Shown here piece by piece: positions 8,291 to 20,788 of a stretch of 64,000 bases of DNA. The DNA comes from [Phormidium] sp. LEGE 05292 (GTDB lineage: Bacteria > Cyanobacteriota > Cyanobacteriia > Cyanobacteriales > Aerosakkonemataceae), in assembly GCF_015207735.1 (NCBI RefSeq), contig NZ_JADEWG010000017.1, positions 1 through 64,000 on the forward strand, written 5' to 3'. Numbering within the stretch: position 1 is the stretch's first letter; every line of letters starts with the position of its first letter. Position numbers and translations under genes: made by a program. The notes below the pieces were generated by a model that searched no databases, was not told the DNA's origin, and saw nothing but the letters and a program-made list of their open reading frames with translations.

Positions 8291-10948
8291 ATGGCTGACT
8301 TAAACTTAAGAAATTCTGCGGATATGTACCAAGTAGGCGGAAGTCTGCCAGTGGACGCTCCCACTTATGTAAAAAGACAGGCAGATGATGAGTTATTTGA
8401 GGCGTTACAAGCGGGGGAATTTTGTTATGTTTTAAACTCGCGACAAATGGGGAAATCGAGTTTGCGAGTGCAAACAATGCGGCGTTTGCAAGAGTCTGGC
8501 GTGGCTTGTGCTGCGATCGATATTACGGCGATCGGTAGTCAGCAAATTACACCGGATCAATGGTATGCAGGACTAATTCAAAGGTTAGTTAATAGTTTTA
8601 GTTTGGCGGCTGATTTTAATTTACGCAGTTGGTGGCGAGAAAGAGATTTATTTTCTCCTGTACAGCGATTTAATGAATTTATTGAACTAGTATTGCTGAG
8701 TCGAATAAATCAAAAAATCGTCATTTTTATCGATGAGATTGATAGTGTTCTGAGTTTAAATTTCCGAGTCGATGATTTTTTTACAGCGATTCGGGCTTGT
8801 TATAATAATCGGGCCGATCGACCAGAATATCAGCGGTTAACTTTTGCACTGTTGGGTGTAGCAACGCCTAATGATTTAATTGATACTAAACACCAAAGTA
8901 CGCCTTTTAATATTGGTCATGCAATTCATCTTTGTGGTTTTCAATTAGCAGACGTAGAACCTTTACTTACAGGCTTTCAGGGAAAAGTTCCCGCGCCTAA
9001 AGTGGTTTTAAAGGAAATTTTAAACTGGACTGGTGGACAACCTTTTTTGACGCAAAAGGTTTGTCGAATTATCCAAAATTATCTCGGTTGTGCAGCAAAT
9101 TTGAATCCGAACAATAAGATTTATAATCAAAAAGATTGGATTAAAAAGATTATTATTTCTCAAGTTATTGAAAATTGGGAAGCACAGGATGAACCGGAAC
9201 ATTTGCGGACAATACGCGATCGCATATTGAGAAGTTGCCAACAACCAGGTAGATTGTTGGGAATTTACCAACAAATTTTGCAGCAAGGCGAGATTTCAGC
9301 GAATAATAATTCAGACCAATTAGAGTTGCAGTTATCGGGATTAGTTGTAAAAAAAGATGGTAAATTAAAAGTTTACAATCGGATTTATGAGTTAGTTTTT
9401 AATCGCCAGTGGGTAGATGAAGCTTTAGCTAATTTACGTCCTTACACAGATGCGATCGTGGCTTGGGAAGCCACAAATAGAAAAGATGAAACATATTTAT
9501 TACGCGGAAAAGCTTTACGAGATGCGTTGGATTGGGCAGCAGATAAAAGCTTAAGTACTCAAGATTTTCAATTTTTAACTGCTAGTCAATCTTTAGAGAC
9601 AAGAGAAATTACTCAAGCGCATCAAAGATTACAAGAAATTCATTCATCTGCTGAAGATAAGGAGCAAATTATTCAAGAAGCAGCAACTATTGACAAAACT
9701 GGAATTAGTGCTTTACGATTATTTGAAAATCAACAAATTGACGGATTATTGTTAGCTTTGCAAGCGGGGCAAGCTTTAAAATTGCTAATTAATGATGAGA
9801 TATCTTTAATAAAATATCCCTGTTTTAGTCCCTTATTAGCTTTAAAGATTATTGTAGAATACATCCGGGAAAAAAACAAATTTTACGGTGATTGGCTAGG
9901 AATTACTTCGATTAAGTTTTCTCCTGACAGCCAGTTTTTGGCAACTGGAGGTCGTAATGGTAAAATCCAAATATGGAGTATTTTAGGTGAAAAATTGATT
10001 GAATTTGTAGCTCATCAAGGAGAAGTTTGGAATGTTAACTTCAGTCCTGATGGGCAGCATTTAGTTACCACAGGAGAGGATGATAGTACTCGAATTTGGC
10101 ATTTATCTGGACAGCAGATCCATCAGTTTGAGCATCATAGCAGTGCAGTAATTGAAGCTAAATTTAGCCCGGATGGTAAAAATTTAGTGACAATTGCTGA
10201 AGATGGAATTAAATTTTGGAATCTCTCAGGACAGCAGATAGCTAACAGAAATATTCATCGAAGTTGGATAAGTACTGTTGGCTTTCACCCAAATGGAGAA
10301 TGTGTTACTGCGGCATTTCGTAATGGGATAGTTCGTTTATGGAAGCGTTTTCAACAACAACCTTTGGAACTGAAAGTTAATCAAACTATTCACGGAAAAA
10401 TTACGGAAATTGCTTTTTGTCCTGATGGACAACGTTTAGTGATGATAGAAAAAAGTAATATTCTACGATTGTGGGACTTTTCTAAACGGCAAATGTTTCA
10501 ATGGCAAACTGAACATAGCGAAATTAAAAGTATCAGTTTTAGCCCTGATGGATTAAATATTGCTACGGCTGGTAAGGATAGTACAATTAAAATTTGGAAT
10601 TTGTCTGGAGAGCTGTTATTACAATTAAATGGTCATCAGGCTACAGTTCGGGATGTTTGCTTTAGTCCAAATGGGAAATATTTAGCAAGCGCAGGTGCAG
10701 ATGGAACGTTCCGAATTTGGGATTTAAGGAAACCTTTGGTGCCATTGTGTAGCCAATATACGAGAGTGTATGGCGTGAGATTGAGTCCTGATGGGCAATA
10801 TTTAACTAGTCGGGGAGAGGATGGTACTATCACTTCTTGGGAAATTGTTAGTTTAAATGAGTTATTAGTAAAAGCTGATGATTGGTTAAGAGATTATCTC
10901 AACAGCCATCCTGAAAAATTAAAAGAAATCGGAGGTGTAACTACATAG
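8291..10948 (+). CDS. AAA-like ATPase with C-terminal WD40 propeller
   Basis: The product has 885 residues. The N-terminal AAA-like domain (PF14516 type) begins [15 protein letters not shown], with Walker [10 protein letters not shown] (Lys55) and Walker [12 protein letters not shown] (about 144-154). A winged-helix-like region with GGQPFLTQK and [12 protein letters not shown] follows. After a linker, about eight WD40 repeats (FSPDG...IATAG.D..I.IW pattern) occupy about residues 540-860. The tail [16 protein letters not shown] is shared with the two downstream paralogs. There is no transmembrane segment, unlike those paralogs. The arrangement resembles STAND-type switches, where the propeller acts as sensor; that role is inferred. 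It lies 86 bases after the cyclase-TIR gene and 71 before the next, so co-transcription is plausible. Confidence 0.93.
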   Translation: MADLNLRNSADMYQVGGSLPVDAPTYVKRQADDELFEALQAGEFCYVLNSRQMGKSSLRVQTMRRLQESGVACAAIDITAIGSQQITPDQWYAGLIQRLVNSFSLAADFNLRSWWRERDLFSPVQRFNEFIELVLLSRINQKIVIFIDEIDSVLSLNFRVDDFFTAIRACYNNRADRPEYQRLTFALLGVATPNDLIDTKHQSTPFNIGHAIHLCGFQLADVEPLLTGFQGKVPAPKVVLKEILNWTGGQPFLTQKVCRIIQNYLGCAANLNPNNKIYNQKDWIKKIIISQVIENWEAQDEPEHLRTIRDRILRSCQQPGRLLGIYQQILQQGEISANNNSDQLELQLSGLVVKKDGKLKVYNRIYELVFNRQWVDEALANLRPYTDAIVAWEATNRKDETYLLRGKALRDALDWAADKSLSTQDFQFLTASQSLETREITQAHQRLQEIHSSAEDKEQIIQEAATIDKTGISALRLFENQQIDGLLLALQAGQALKLLINDEISLIKYPCFSPLLALKIIVEYIREKNKFYGDWLGITSIKFSPDSQFLATGGRNGKIQIWSILGEKLIEFVAHQGEVWNVNFSPDGQHLVTTGEDDSTRIWHLSGQQIHQFEHHSSAVIEAKFSPDGKNLVTIAEDGIKFWNLSGQQIANRNIHRSWISTVGFHPNGECVTAAFRNGIVRLWKRFQQQPLELKVNQTIHGKITEIAFCPDGQRLVMIEKSNILRLWDFSKRQMFQWQTEHSEIKSISFSPDGLNIATAGKDSTIKIWNLSGELLLQLNGHQATVRDVCFSPNGKYLASAGADGTFRIWDLRKPLVPLCSQYTRVYGVRLSPDGQYLTSRGEDGTITSWEIVSLNELLVKADDWLRDYLNSHPEKLKEIGGVTT

Positions 10949-11019
10949 CTTGGAACTGATTGTTTCATCGCTAAATCTAGCCAAAGCGAAGAAATTGAAT
11001 TAGTAAAGGTGCCAAAGTA

Positions 11020-14000
11020 ATGACTGGAAATTTTACAGCGATCGCTCCCAATAATACACAAATGAATCAAGATTATTATTTAGATTCTTATTATCAAGTA
11101 GGCGGTAGTTTGCCAGTCAATGCGCTGACTTATGTCAAGCGACAAGCAGATCAAGATTTATATCAAGCTTTAAAATCTGGAGAGTTTTGTTATGTATTGA
11201 ACTCGCGACAAATGGGTAAATCTAGTTTGCGAGTGCAAACAATGCAGAGATTACAACGCGAAGGGGTTGTTTGTGCAGGAATTGACTTGACAGCTATTGG
11301 TAGTCAGAATATTACGATCGAGCAATGGTATGCGGGAATTACGCACAAGTTGGTCACGAATTTTAATTTAACAGTTAGTTCGCGGAGTTGGTGGCGCGAT
11401 CGCCAATATCTTTCGCCATTACAAAATTTTAGTGAGTATATTGAAGAAGTCTTATTAAAAGAAGTTGACAAAAATATTGTCATTTTTATAGATGAAATTG
11501 ACAGCGTTTTAAGTTTAAATTTTTCTAGTGATGATTTTTTTGCTTTTATTCGCGCCTGTTATAACAAAAGGGCGGAAAATTCCGATTATCAACGCTTGAG
11601 TTTTGCTTTATTGGGTGTAGCAACTCCCTCGGATTTAATTTTGGATAAAAACCGCACACCTTTTAATATTGGTCAAGCTATTGAATTATCTGGGTTTAAG
11701 TTAGATGAAGCTGCACCATTAGCTAGTGGAATCATAGATAAAGCTAGCAATCCTAAAGCGGTGTTAAAAGAAATTTTGTTTTGGACAGGTGGACAACCTT
11801 TTTTGACTCAGAGATTATGTAAAATTGTCCGAAATTCGGAATATTTTATTAATGATGGTGCAGAAGTAGAGGTGATTAAATATTCAGTGCAAAGCCGGAT
11901 TATTGAAAATTGGGAAGCTCAAGATGAACCAGAACATTTAAGAACGATTCGCGATCGCTTTTTGAACAAAGGTGAACGTTTGGCAAGAATTTTAGGCTTA
12001 TATCAGCAAATTTTACAACATGGGGAAGTATTAGCTGATGGTAGCTTGGAATCAATGGAATTGCGTTTATTAGGTATTGTTGTCGAACAACAGGGTAAAT
12101 TAAAAATTTATAATCCAATTTATGCTTCGGTTTTTAATTTGAATTGGGTAAAAAAAGAATTAAGTAATCTCCGACCTTATGCGGAAACATTGACAGCTTG
12201 GTTAGATTCAAAATGTCAGGATGAATCCCGATTATTGCGTGGTCAAGCTTTGCAGGATGCTTTAGCTTGGGCGGAAAATAAAAATTTAAGTAATCAGGAT
12301 TATGAGTTCTTATCTGCTAGCCAAAAAATTGCTCTACAAATAGAGATTGAAGCTAATCGAATTTTAAAAGCGGCACAGAAAAAAGCTAGACGAACCATTC
12401 GGACAGGTTTTGTGGGATTAGCTTTAACTACAGCTTGTGCGATCGGTGTAGTGGTATGGGCACACACAACTGGACAAACTATGGATGCGTTAAACAAAGC
12501 CAAAGAAAGCTTAAGTTTAGAACAAAAGGCAGATAGCGCTTTACGAAAATTCCAGACTGAACAATTAGATGCTTTACTATCAGCTATTCAAACCGGACAG
12601 AAATTAAGAGAAATAATTCAACAATCTCGCTATGGGAAGAAATACCCTGCACTCATTCCTGTATCAACTCTTCAACATATTTTAGGTAATATTAAAGAAG
12701 AAAATTTTTTTAATATTGATTCAGGTAGAGTTTTTAGCGTTAGTTTTAGTCCCAGTGGACAGTATATAGCAACTACAGCCGAAAATGGAATTATCCAAAT
12801 TGTAGATATTATTCACAACAAAACTATAAATTTAAAAAGTCATAACAATCAATCTGTACGAAGTGTTAGTTTTAGTCCAGATGGTAAATATATTGCTACG
12901 GCAGGAGAAGATGGCACAGCGAGAATTTGGACTTTATCAGGCAAAGAATTGAGACAATTAAAAGGACACAAAGGCGAAGTTTGGAGTGTCAGTTTTAGTC
13001 GAGATAGTAAGCGTGTTTTGACTGCGGGAGAAGATGGCACAGCGAGAATTTGGGATTTATCAGGTAAACAATTAATAGAATTAAAAGGTCATCAAGGTTC
13101 TATTTGGAATGCAATGTTTAGTCTAGATGACAAATATATTGCTACTGCTGGTAGAGATGGAACAGCAAGAATTTGGCATTCATCAGGAAGAGAACTCAAG
13201 AAGTTAACAGGACATCAAGGATCTGTCATTAGTCTTAGTTTTGATCCAAAGGGAAAACGCTTAGCCACTACTGGAGAAGATGGAATTGTTCGACTTTGGA
13301 ATCTTGCCGAAAGCTCATTTGGACAACCTTTAGAAAAATGGAAAAATAGCAGAGATGCTGTATTAAATATCAGTTTTAGTCCCGATGGCAAATACTTAGC
13401 TACTGCCGGAGTTGACGGCAAAGCTAGACTTTGGGATAGATCTGGACAATTAATAGCAGAATTTCCTAGTCATCAAAGACGGGTGGAAAGCCTCAGCTTT
13501 AGTCCGAATAAAAAAATCCTCGCTACAGCAGGCGGAGATGGGAAAGTGCGAATTTGGAACTGGGAATGGCCTTTGAAAAGTTCGCGGCAATTAATATCAA
13601 GTTGGCAAGGACATAGCGCCGAAGTTTGGAGTGTTAATTTTAGCCCTGATGGAAAGTATTTTGCTTCAGCTGGACAAGATGGTATGGCTAAAGTTTGGAA
13701 CTTCCAAGGCCAAACTTTAGCTAAAGTTAATTGTCATAAAAATGGAATTAATAGTGTAGTTTTTAGTCGGAATGGAAAGTTATTTGCTACGGCAGGAAAT
13801 GACAAAAGAGTACAACTATGGAGTTGGGAATCAAACAGGTTAGTGCGATCGCTAAATCATCCAGATAGAGTTTACAGTGCTAATTTTAGTTCCGATAATC
13901 AAAGTATCGTTACAGGTGGAAAAGATGGGATTGTGCGCCTCTGGAAAATTTCCGCACTACAGCCAACTATTCTGTTTAAAGGTCATCAAGGTTCAGTTAA

Positions 14001-14544
14001 TAGCGTTAGTTTTAGTCCGAATGGGCAATACATAGCTTCAGCTGGAAAAGATAGTACTATTCGACTTTGGAATTTATCGGGACAACAGTTGTTTACATTT
14101 AGGGGTCATGAAGGCGAAGTGTTGAGTGTCAATTTTAGTCCAGATGGTCAACAGTTAGTCAGTAGCGGAACTGATACGACCATTCGTGTTTGGAATTTGT
14201 CTGGTAAAGAATTAAATAACTTTAGTACTGGTCAGGGTGGAGTATTGAGTGCTACTTTCAGCCCTGATGGTCAGCTATTGGCTACGGCTGGACAAGACGG
14301 AACCACACAGTTATGGTTGCCATCAGGACAGTTAATTGCCCAATTTAACGGTCACGAAGGTAGAGTTTACAGTGTTAGTTTTAGCCCCAATGGAAAATAC
14401 TTAGTCACTGGGGGAAGAGATGGTACAGTCAGGCGTTGGCGCGTGGAAGGATTAGACGAATTGTTGAGGCGTGGTTGCTTATGGTTAAAAGATTACTTTG
14501 TCACTCATCCGAAAGCAGCCCGTATTTGTGCAAAAATTCCCTAA
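11020..14544 (+). CDS. Membrane-anchored AAA-like ATPase with 14 WD40 repeats (paralog A)
   Basis: The product has 1174 residues. An AAA-like domain (about 25-430) carries Walker [10 protein letters not shown] and Walker [12 protein letters not shown]. One transmembrane helix at about 458-482 ([19 protein letters not shown]) follows. A short helical linker leads to 14 WD40 repeats (about 565-1150), enough for two seven-bladed propellers. The conserved tail is [21 protein letters not shown] helix between ATPase and propellers implies that they lie on opposite sides of a membrane or that the helix is a membrane tether; the sequence does not decide. The gene at 15410-19003 is a close paralog with long stretches of identical DNA in the 3' half. 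The function is unknown. Confidence 0.93.
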   Translation: MTGNFTAIAPNNTQMNQDYYLDSYYQVGGSLPVNALTYVKRQADQDLYQALKSGEFCYVLNSRQMGKSSLRVQTMQRLQREGVVCAGIDLTAIGSQNITIEQWYAGITHKLVTNFNLTVSSRSWWRDRQYLSPLQNFSEYIEEVLLKEVDKNIVIFIDEIDSVLSLNFSSDDFFAFIRACYNKRAENSDYQRLSFALLGVATPSDLILDKNRTPFNIGQAIELSGFKLDEAAPLASGIIDKASNPKAVLKEILFWTGGQPFLTQRLCKIVRNSEYFINDGAEVEVIKYSVQSRIIENWEAQDEPEHLRTIRDRFLNKGERLARILGLYQQILQHGEVLADGSLESMELRLLGIVVEQQGKLKIYNPIYASVFNLNWVKKELSNLRPYAETLTAWLDSKCQDESRLLRGQALQDALAWAENKNLSNQDYEFLSASQKIALQIEIEANRILKAAQKKARRTIRTGFVGLALTTACAIGVVVWAHTTGQTMDALNKAKESLSLEQKADSALRKFQTEQLDALLSAIQTGQKLREIIQQSRYGKKYPALIPVSTLQHILGNIKEENFFNIDSGRVFSVSFSPSGQYIATTAENGIIQIVDIIHNKTINLKSHNNQSVRSVSFSPDGKYIATAGEDGTARIWTLSGKELRQLKGHKGEVWSVSFSRDSKRVLTAGEDGTARIWDLSGKQLIELKGHQGSIWNAMFSLDDKYIATAGRDGTARIWHSSGRELKKLTGHQGSVISLSFDPKGKRLATTGEDGIVRLWNLAESSFGQPLEKWKNSRDAVLNISFSPDGKYLATAGVDGKARLWDRSGQLIAEFPSHQRRVESLSFSPNKKILATAGGDGKVRIWNWEWPLKSSRQLISSWQGHSAEVWSVNFSPDGKYFASAGQDGMAKVWNFQGQTLAKVNCHKNGINSVVFSRNGKLFATAGNDKRVQLWSWESNRLVRSLNHPDRVYSANFSSDNQSIVTGGKDGIVRLWKISALQPTILFKGHQGSVNSVSFSPNGQYIASAGKDSTIRLWNLSGQQLFTFRGHEGEVLSVNFSPDGQQLVSSGTDTTIRVWNLSGKELNNFSTGQGGVLSATFSPDGQLLATAGQDGTTQLWLPSGQLIAQFNGHEGRVYSVSFSPNGKYLVTGGRDGTVRRWRVEGLDELLRRGCLWLKDYFVTHPKAARICAKIP

Positions 14545-14880
14545 TTGTGATATTTCGGCATTGATGTAAAGAACGCAATTGCTGGAAAAACTGACTTACG
14601 TACAATAAACCAGATTTTTGCATAAGTTCGATACTTGTAGAATGGGAGAAAAGAGTCGTAATTTCCCCAATGGCGCAAATCTAAACATTTTCTATAATTA
14701 TAGTGAATAGTACCAGAGTCAGGAAAAATAGAAATATTTTTCCGGATCGGGATGAGATAGATGGTAATAGTATTTATCCTGTGAATACAATTGTAAATTA
14801 ATATTTGAGTGGCAAATCGGGAAACTAATCCCAGCCATTATTCATCTATTTTATTCAACAAGCAGTGGAGGTAAAAGCAA
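14545..14880. other. Intergenic region upstream of the small secreted protein
   Basis: This is 336 AT-rich bases between paralog A and the 76-residue gene. I see no RNA gene, repeat family or clear terminator. A good Shine-Dalgarno (GTGGAGG) closes the region just before the ATG at 14881, so a promoter is expected here. Confidence 0.5.
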
Positions 14881-15111
14881 ATGAAATTACTTTTAATCGC
14901 TTCGGAACTAATCATGATAAGTGGCTTCCTAATTTTTTACTCTAACCTGAAACCTCTGGATAGTGCTAAAAGTCGTTCGGAAATTATCATTTTAGCTGAG
15001 GCTGTGCCACAAGATGATGGTTCTCCTGATACTAGAGATGGTAAAGGAAAAGGTAAAGGAAGAGCTAGCAGATTCAAAGAAGACATAACCAAAGAAATTA
15101 AGTTCTGCTGA
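14881..15111 (+). CDS. Small exported or membrane-anchored protein, Gly/Lys-rich
   Basis: The product has 76 residues and a strong ribosome-binding site (GGAGG, seven bases before the ATG). Residues 1-21 are hydrophobic (LLLIASELIMISGFLIFY) and act as a signal peptide or anchor. The rest is hydrophilic, with an acidic patch (DDGSPDTRDG), then a basic GKGKGKGR stretch and a terminal Cys. I do not recognise the family. It sits between the two large membrane AAA-WD40 paralogs on the same strand, so a link to them is possible but unproven. Overall it is a short, plausible gene. Confidence 0.6.
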   Translation: MKLLLIASELIMISGFLIFYSNLKPLDSAKSRSEIIILAEAVPQDDGSPDTRDGKGKGKGRASRFKEDITKEIKFC

Positions 15112-15409
15112 TGGCAATCTTTGTTTAGCTGAGTTGTTTTATTTACGTTTTTTGTCAGCTAATGATCATTTCAACTGCATCTGCTATCTTCTGTATTCTA
15201 TAAGTTGATGAGGCATCAGCTTACCAGGAAAATTATTGCTGATTTTTTAGTGATTTACTATTATTAATTAATTATAAAAAAGAAATTTCATTCTCTCATT
15301 ACAAAGAGCTTGTAATTGCAAGTAGTCAATACAATTACTTGCTGAGCAGTTTTGTATAAATTTTGTATGATTAAGCAATATAATCAAAAATTAAAACCTG
15401 AAAAGCCCA
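15112..15409. other. AT-rich intergenic region upstream of paralog B
   Basis: This is 298 bases with long runs of A and T (for example ttattaattaattataaaa). No gene, RNA or operator is recognised. It probably carries the promoter of the gene at 15410, because that gene has no close upstream neighbour to share a transcript with. Confidence 0.45.
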
Positions 15410-18400
15410 ATGACTTCTGGAGATAATTCAGTATATTATTATCAAGTAGGTGGCAGCCTGCCAATTGATGCTCCTACTTATGTTAGGCGACAAGCAGATG
15501 ATGACTTATACAATGGTTTGATATTCGGTGAGTTTTGCTATGTACTAAACTCTCGGCAAATGGGTAAATCTAGCTTACGGGTGCAGACAATGCAACGGTT
15601 ACAAGCTGATGGAATTGCTTGTGCGGCGATCGATATTACTGCGATTGGTACTTCTGAGATTACCTCTGAACAATGGTATGCTGGAGTAATTGATTATTTA
15701 GTGAATGGTTTTGAGCTTTATAACTGTTTCGATTTAGAAGAATGGTGGACATTTCATAATTTACTCTCGCCTGTACAAAAGTTTAGTAAATTTTTGGGAG
15801 AAATCCTCCTGCAAGCTATTGATAAAAAAATTGTAATTTTTGTTGATGAAATTGATAGCGTATTGGCTTTACCATTTAATATAAATGACTTTTTTGCAGT
15901 GATCCGTGACTGTTTCAACCAACGAGCAGATAAACCAGATTATAACCGTTTAACTTTTGCTTTAATTGGAGTAGCAACACCTGCAGATTTGATAAGTGAC
16001 CGTCGCCGTACTCCGTTTAATATTGGTCGCGCTATTGAATTAACTGGTTTTCAATTAGCTGAAGCACAACCTTTAGCATTAGGGTTAGCCAATAAAGTCG
16101 AAAATTTCCAATCAATGCTAGAAGCGGTGTTATTTTGGACTGGCGGACAACCATTTTTAACGCAAAAAATTTGTAAATTAATCCACAAGGATTTAAATTG
16201 CGAATTAATCAAGAATCCTTATGAATGGGTAGCAAATTTGGTACTAGAGAGGGTTATCAAGAATTGGGAAACGCAGGATGAGCCGGAACACTTGAAGACC
16301 ATTAAAACTCGGATTCTTCGCAATAAAAAATATGCCAGTTCTATGTTAGCAATTTATCAACAAATATTGTTAAAAGAGAGTATTATAGCTGATGATAGCT
16401 CTGAACAAATGGATTTACGTCTGTCTGGTTTAGTAGTCAAGCAGCAAGGACAATTAAAAGTTTATAACCATATTTATGAAGCAGTTTTTAATCTAAAATG
16501 GGTTGAAAAAGAATTAGAAAATTTGCGTCCTTACGCAGAAAATTTGGCAGCTTGGTTAGTTTCAGGCTGCCAGGATGACTCCCGTTTGTTAAGGGGACAA
16601 GCATTAGAAGATGCACTGGCTTGGTGTGTAGATAAAAATTTGAGTAATCAAGATTATCAGTTTTTAGCTGCGAGTCAAAATTTAAAGAGTCGAGAATTGC
16701 AACAGGTATTAGAAGCAGAAAGAAAAGCTTTTGAAGCGGAAAGGAAAGCTGAACAAGTCAAAAGAGATTTAGAAGCAGAAAGAAAAGCTAAGGAGTTAGC
16801 ACAACAGGAGATTCAGATACTAACAGAAGCGCAAAAAAAAGCCAGCAAGATAATTCGTACAGGTTTTGTAGGATTAGCTTTAACTACAGCTTGTGCGATC
16901 GCGATCGCTTTTTGGGGAGGTAGAATTTTTGAACAAGCTAAAGAAGAAGCCAAACAAGCAATAGAAGGTACAAAACTAGAACAATCATCTGCCAACACTT
17001 TGCGACAATTTAACAGCGAACAATTAGAAGTTTTAATATCAGCAATAAACTCAGGAAACCGCTTAAAAGAAATCAGTAAATCTTCTCATTTATGGGAGAA
17101 ATATCCTGCATTCAGTCCTGTATCAACTCTCCAAGAAATTTTAGGTAATATTTCTGAACAAAATTATTTTAATATTCATTCAGGTCGAGTTTTTAGCGTT
17201 ACTTTTAGTCCTAACGGACAGTATATAGCAACTACAGCAGAAGATGGAATTATCGAAATTTTAGACCTTTCTGGCAAAAAAATTATAAAATTTATCAGTC
17301 ATAGTCATAAGCCTGTACGGAGTGTGAATTTTAGTCCCGATAGCAAATATATTGCAACGGCGGGAGAAGATGGAACGGCGCGAATTTGGGATTTATCAGG
17401 TAAACAATTAGTCGAATTAAAAGGACACAAAGGAGAAGTTTGGAGTGTCAGTTTTAGTCGAGATGGTAAGCGTGTTGTGACTGCGGGAGAAGATGGAACA
17501 GCGAGAATTTGGGATTTATCAGGTAAACAATTAGTGGAATTAAAAGGACACAAAAGCTCTATTTGGAATGCAATTTTTAGCCCAGATGACAAATATATTG
17601 CTACTGCTGGGAAAGATGGAACAGCAAGAATTTGGCAGCGATCGGGAAGAGAAATTAAGAAGTTAATAGGACATCAAGGATCTGTCATTAGTCTTAGTTT
17701 TGATCCAAATGGACAACGCTTAGTCACTACTGGAGAAGATGGAATTGTTCGACTTTGGAATCTTGCCAAAAAATCATTCGGACAACCTTTAGCAAAATGG
17801 AGAAATAGCCGAGATGCTGTATTAAATATTAGTTTCAGTCCTGATGGAAAATTCTTAGCAACTGCCGGAGTTGATGGGAAAGCTAGGCTGTGGAGCATAT
17901 CTGGACAATTATTAGCAGAATTACCTAGTCATCAAAAACGGGTGGAAAGTCTCAGTTTTAGTCCTAATAAAAAAATCATCGCCACAGCAGGTGCAGATGG
18001 GAAAGTGCGAATTTGGAACTGGGAATGGCCTTTGAAAAGTTCGCGGCAATTAATATCAAGTTGGCAAGGACATAGTGCAGAAGTTTGGAGTGTTAATTTT
18101 AGCCCTGATGGAAAGTATTTTGCTTCGGCTGGAAAAGATGGTATAGCTAAAGTTTGGGACTTACAAGGCAAAAAATTAGCTGAATTTAAGTGTCATAAAG
18201 ATGGAATTAATACTGTAGTTTTTAGTCGAAATGGCAAGTTGTTAGCTACAGCAGGAAATGACTATCAAGTGAAATTATGGAGTTGGGAATCAAAAAGGTT
18301 AGTGCGATCGCTAATTCATCCCGATAGAGTTTACAGTACTAGTTTTAGTTTCGATAATAAAAACATCTCTACAGCGGGAAAAGATGGCATTGTTCGCCTC

Positions 18401-19003
18401 TGGAAAATTTCCGCAGCACAGCCACCTATTCTACTTCTAGGACATCAAGATTCAGTTAATAGCGTTACTTTTAGTCCCCAAGGAGAATACATCGCTTCAG
18501 CCGGAAAAGATGGTACTATTCGACTTTGGAATTTATCGGGAAAACAGTTGATGAAAATTAATGGTCATGAAGGCGAAGTTTTAAGTATTAACTTTAGTCC
18601 AGATGGTCATTATTTAGTCAGTACCGGAACTGATACGACAATTCGCGTTTGGAACTTGTCTGGTAAAGAATTAAATAAGTTTACTACTGGTCAGGGCGGA
18701 GTATTGAATGCTACTTTTAGCCGAGATGGTCAGCTATTGGCTACTGCTGGACAGGACGGAACAACACAGTTATGGTTGCCATCAGGACAGCTAATTGCCC
18801 AATTTAACGGTCACGAAGGTAGAGTTTACAGTGTCAGTTTTAGCCCTAATGGAAAATACTTAATCACTGCGGGAAGAGATGGTACAGTCAAGCGTTGGCG
18901 CGTGGAAGGATTAGACGAATTGCTGAAGCGAAGTTGCTTATGGTTAAAAGATTACTTTGTCACTCATCCGAAAGCAGCCCGTATTTGTGTAAAAATTCCC
19001 TAA
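15410..19003 (+). CDS. Membrane-anchored AAA-like ATPase with 14 WD40 repeats (paralog B)
   Basis: The product has 1197 residues with the same order as paralog A. The AAA-like domain has Walker [10 protein letters not shown] and Walker [13 protein letters not shown] charged coiled-coil insert built on repeated EAERKA units (about 427-475) is absent from paralog A. A transmembrane helix follows at about 481-506, then 14 WD40 repeats and the tail [19 protein letters not shown]. The region around 18012-18070 is essentially base-for-base identical to 13555-13613, and the last 100 bases of both genes are nearly identical, which points to recent duplication or gene conversion. It ends in a stem-loop shared with the convergent ureC. 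The function is unknown; a sensor-switch role is inferred from the architecture. Confidence 0.93.
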   Translation: MTSGDNSVYYYQVGGSLPIDAPTYVRRQADDDLYNGLIFGEFCYVLNSRQMGKSSLRVQTMQRLQADGIACAAIDITAIGTSEITSEQWYAGVIDYLVNGFELYNCFDLEEWWTFHNLLSPVQKFSKFLGEILLQAIDKKIVIFVDEIDSVLALPFNINDFFAVIRDCFNQRADKPDYNRLTFALIGVATPADLISDRRRTPFNIGRAIELTGFQLAEAQPLALGLANKVENFQSMLEAVLFWTGGQPFLTQKICKLIHKDLNCELIKNPYEWVANLVLERVIKNWETQDEPEHLKTIKTRILRNKKYASSMLAIYQQILLKESIIADDSSEQMDLRLSGLVVKQQGQLKVYNHIYEAVFNLKWVEKELENLRPYAENLAAWLVSGCQDDSRLLRGQALEDALAWCVDKNLSNQDYQFLAASQNLKSRELQQVLEAERKAFEAERKAEQVKRDLEAERKAKELAQQEIQILTEAQKKASKIIRTGFVGLALTTACAIAIAFWGGRIFEQAKEEAKQAIEGTKLEQSSANTLRQFNSEQLEVLISAINSGNRLKEISKSSHLWEKYPAFSPVSTLQEILGNISEQNYFNIHSGRVFSVTFSPNGQYIATTAEDGIIEILDLSGKKIIKFISHSHKPVRSVNFSPDSKYIATAGEDGTARIWDLSGKQLVELKGHKGEVWSVSFSRDGKRVVTAGEDGTARIWDLSGKQLVELKGHKSSIWNAIFSPDDKYIATAGKDGTARIWQRSGREIKKLIGHQGSVISLSFDPNGQRLVTTGEDGIVRLWNLAKKSFGQPLAKWRNSRDAVLNISFSPDGKFLATAGVDGKARLWSISGQLLAELPSHQKRVESLSFSPNKKIIATAGADGKVRIWNWEWPLKSSRQLISSWQGHSAEVWSVNFSPDGKYFASAGKDGIAKVWDLQGKKLAEFKCHKDGINTVVFSRNGKLLATAGNDYQVKLWSWESKRLVRSLIHPDRVYSTSFSFDNKNISTAGKDGIVRLWKISAAQPPILLLGHQDSVNSVTFSPQGEYIASAGKDGTIRLWNLSGKQLMKINGHEGEVLSINFSPDGHYLVSTGTDTTIRVWNLSGKELNKFTTGQGGVLNATFSRDGQLLATAGQDGTTQLWLPSGQLIAQFNGHEGRVYSVSFSPNGKYLITAGRDGTVKRWRVEGLDELLKRSCLWLKDYFVTHPKAARICVKIP

Positions 19004-19020
19004 TTTATACATAAATTAGG
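18999..19020. terminator. Stem-loop between convergent paralog B and ureC
   Basis: A perfect 9-base stem, cctaattta / taaattagg, surrounds a four-base loop and overlaps the paralog B stop codon. Read on the - strand, the stem is followed by gaattttt, so it fits an intrinsic terminator for ureC best. On the + strand no T-run follows. Confidence 0.55.
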
Positions 19021-19054
19021 ATATCCCAAGGAGACAGAACTAAAGCTCTCAAAA

Positions 19055-20779
19055 TTAAAACAAAAAGTAACGTTGCGCCATAGGTAAAACTGTTGCAGGT
19101 TCACAAGTTAATAACTCTCCATCTGCCCTAACTTGATAGGTTTCTGGATCGACTTCTATTTGCGGTAAAGCATCGTTTAATTTCAAATCTCGCTTGGTAA
19201 TTTGGCGAGTTCCTGATACTGCGATCGCACTTTTTTGTAATTTCAACTGTGCGGGAATTTCTCTTTCTAATGCTGCTTGGGAAACAAAAGTAAATGATGT
19301 TGCCGCGATCGCACCACCAAAACTAGCAAACATCGGGCGAGTATGCACAGGTTGAGGTGTGGGAATGCTGGCGTTAGCATCACCCATTTGAGCATAAGCG
19401 ATCGCACCACCTTTAATCACAATCTCTGGTTTTACGCCAAAAAATGCAGGTTTCCAAAGACACAAATCTGCTAATTTCCCTTCTTCTATTGAACCAACAA
19501 ATTGAGCAATTCCGTGAGTAATTGCGGGATTAATAGTATATTTAGCTACATACCTCTTTACCCTGAAGTTGTCTGCTCTCTCCTGCATTTCTCCTTGTGA
19601 TGTAGGGGAGAGAATTCCTCTTTGCACTTTCATTTTATGGGCGGTTTGCCAAGTGCGAATAATTACTTCGCCTACTCTTCCCATTGCTTGCGAGTCGGAA
19701 GAAATCATGCTGAATGCGCCCAAGTCGTGCAAAATGTCTTCCGCTGCGATCGTTTCCCGACGAATGCGCGACTCGGCAAAGGCAACATCTTCGGGAATGC
19801 TGGGGGAAAGGTGATGGCACACCATCAGCATATCTAAGTGTTCTTCCAGAGTGTTCAATGTGTAAGGTCGAGTCGGGTTGGTGGAAGAAGGTAGCACATT
19901 TAACTCGCCGCACACTTTAATGATGTCGGGTGCGTGCCCTCCGCCTGCGCCTTCGGTGTGGTAAGTGTGGATGGCGCGATTTTTGAAGGCGGCGATCGTA
20001 GCTTCGACAAATCCAGCTTCGTTGAGAGTATCAGTATGAATTGCTACTTGTACGTCGTATTTGTCCGCCACACTGAGGCAAGTATCAATTGTTGCTGGTG
20101 TGGTTCCCCAGTCTTCATGCAGTTTTAACCCCATTGCGCCAGCAAATACTTGTTCTTCCAATCCTTCCGGCTTGCTGCTGTTGCCTTTGCCCAAAAATCC
20201 CAAGTTGACGGGGAAGGCATCGGCGGCTTGCAACATTCGGTACATATTCCAGGGGCCAGGGGTGCAAGTGGTAGCATTTGTCCCAGTGGCAGGGCCAGTT
20301 CCACCGCCGATCATTGTGGTAATTCCTGATGCGATCGCAGTTTCGATTTGTTGCGGGCAAATAAAGTGTATGTGTGAATCTATACCACCTGCGGTCAGTA
20401 CCATGCCTTCCCCGGCTAAAACTTCGGTTCCGGGGCCAATAATAATATTTACATTGTCTTGAATATAAGGATTTCCGGCTTTACCAATTTTGTAAATTTT
20501 GCCATCTTTAATGCCAATATCTGCTTTAATAATTCCCCACCAATCAACGATTAAAGCATTAGTAATTACCAAATCAACGGCTCCATCACTGTTAGAAATT
20601 GGTGATTGTCCCATGCCATCTCTGATTACTTTACCGCCGCCAAATTTGACTTCATCGCCGTAGGTTGTCAGGTCTTGTTCTACTTCAATAAATAATTCTG
20701 TGTCGGCTAAACGAATGCGATCGCCCACAGTTGGCCCGTATGTTTCCGCATAAGCCCGCCGATCCATTCTATAACTCAT
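19055..20779 (-). CDS. ureC: Urease alpha subunit (catalytic)
   Basis: The product has 574 residues, full length for bacterial UreC. The enzyme hydrolyses urea to ammonia and carbamate at a dinuclear nickel centre in the cytosol. Visible nickel ligands are His136/His138 (DSHIHF), carbamylated Lys219 ([10 protein letters not shown]), His248 ([11 protein letters not shown]) and His274 ([14 protein letters not shown]). The flap Cys lies in [13 protein letters not shown]. The start [20 protein letters not shown] is canonical and has AGGAGA upstream. It is the last gene of a - strand run and lies 9 bases after the DUF1349 gene. The accessory genes ureE, ureF and ureG are not in this window. Confidence 0.99.
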   Translation of the reverse strand: MSYRMDRRAYAETYGPTVGDRIRLADTELFIEVEQDLTTYGDEVKFGGGKVIRDGMGQSPISNSDGAVDLVITNALIVDWWGIIKADIGIKDGKIYKIGKAGNPYIQDNVNIIIGPGTEVLAGEGMVLTAGGIDSHIHFICPQQIETAIASGITTMIGGGTGPATGTNATTCTPGPWNMYRMLQAADAFPVNLGFLGKGNSSKPEGLEEQVFAGAMGLKLHEDWGTTPATIDTCLSVADKYDVQVAIHTDTLNEAGFVEATIAAFKNRAIHTYHTEGAGGGHAPDIIKVCGELNVLPSSTNPTRPYTLNTLEEHLDMLMVCHHLSPSIPEDVAFAESRIRRETIAAEDILHDLGAFSMISSDSQAMGRVGEVIIRTWQTAHKMKVQRGILSPTSQGEMQERADNFRVKRYVAKYTINPAITHGIAQFVGSIEEGKLADLCLWKPAFFGVKPEIVIKGGAIAYAQMGDANASIPTPQPVHTRPMFASFGGAIAATSFTFVSQAALEREIPAQLKLQKSAIAVSGTRQITKRDLKLNDALPQIEVDPETYQVRADGELLTCEPATVLPMAQRYFLF

Positions 20780-20788
20780 AATATCTCC

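Noticed and set aside
20061-20462. 133-codon frame on the + strand opposite ureC
   Set aside because: It is a shadow of the ureC codons; ureC is certain and the antisense product resembles no protein.
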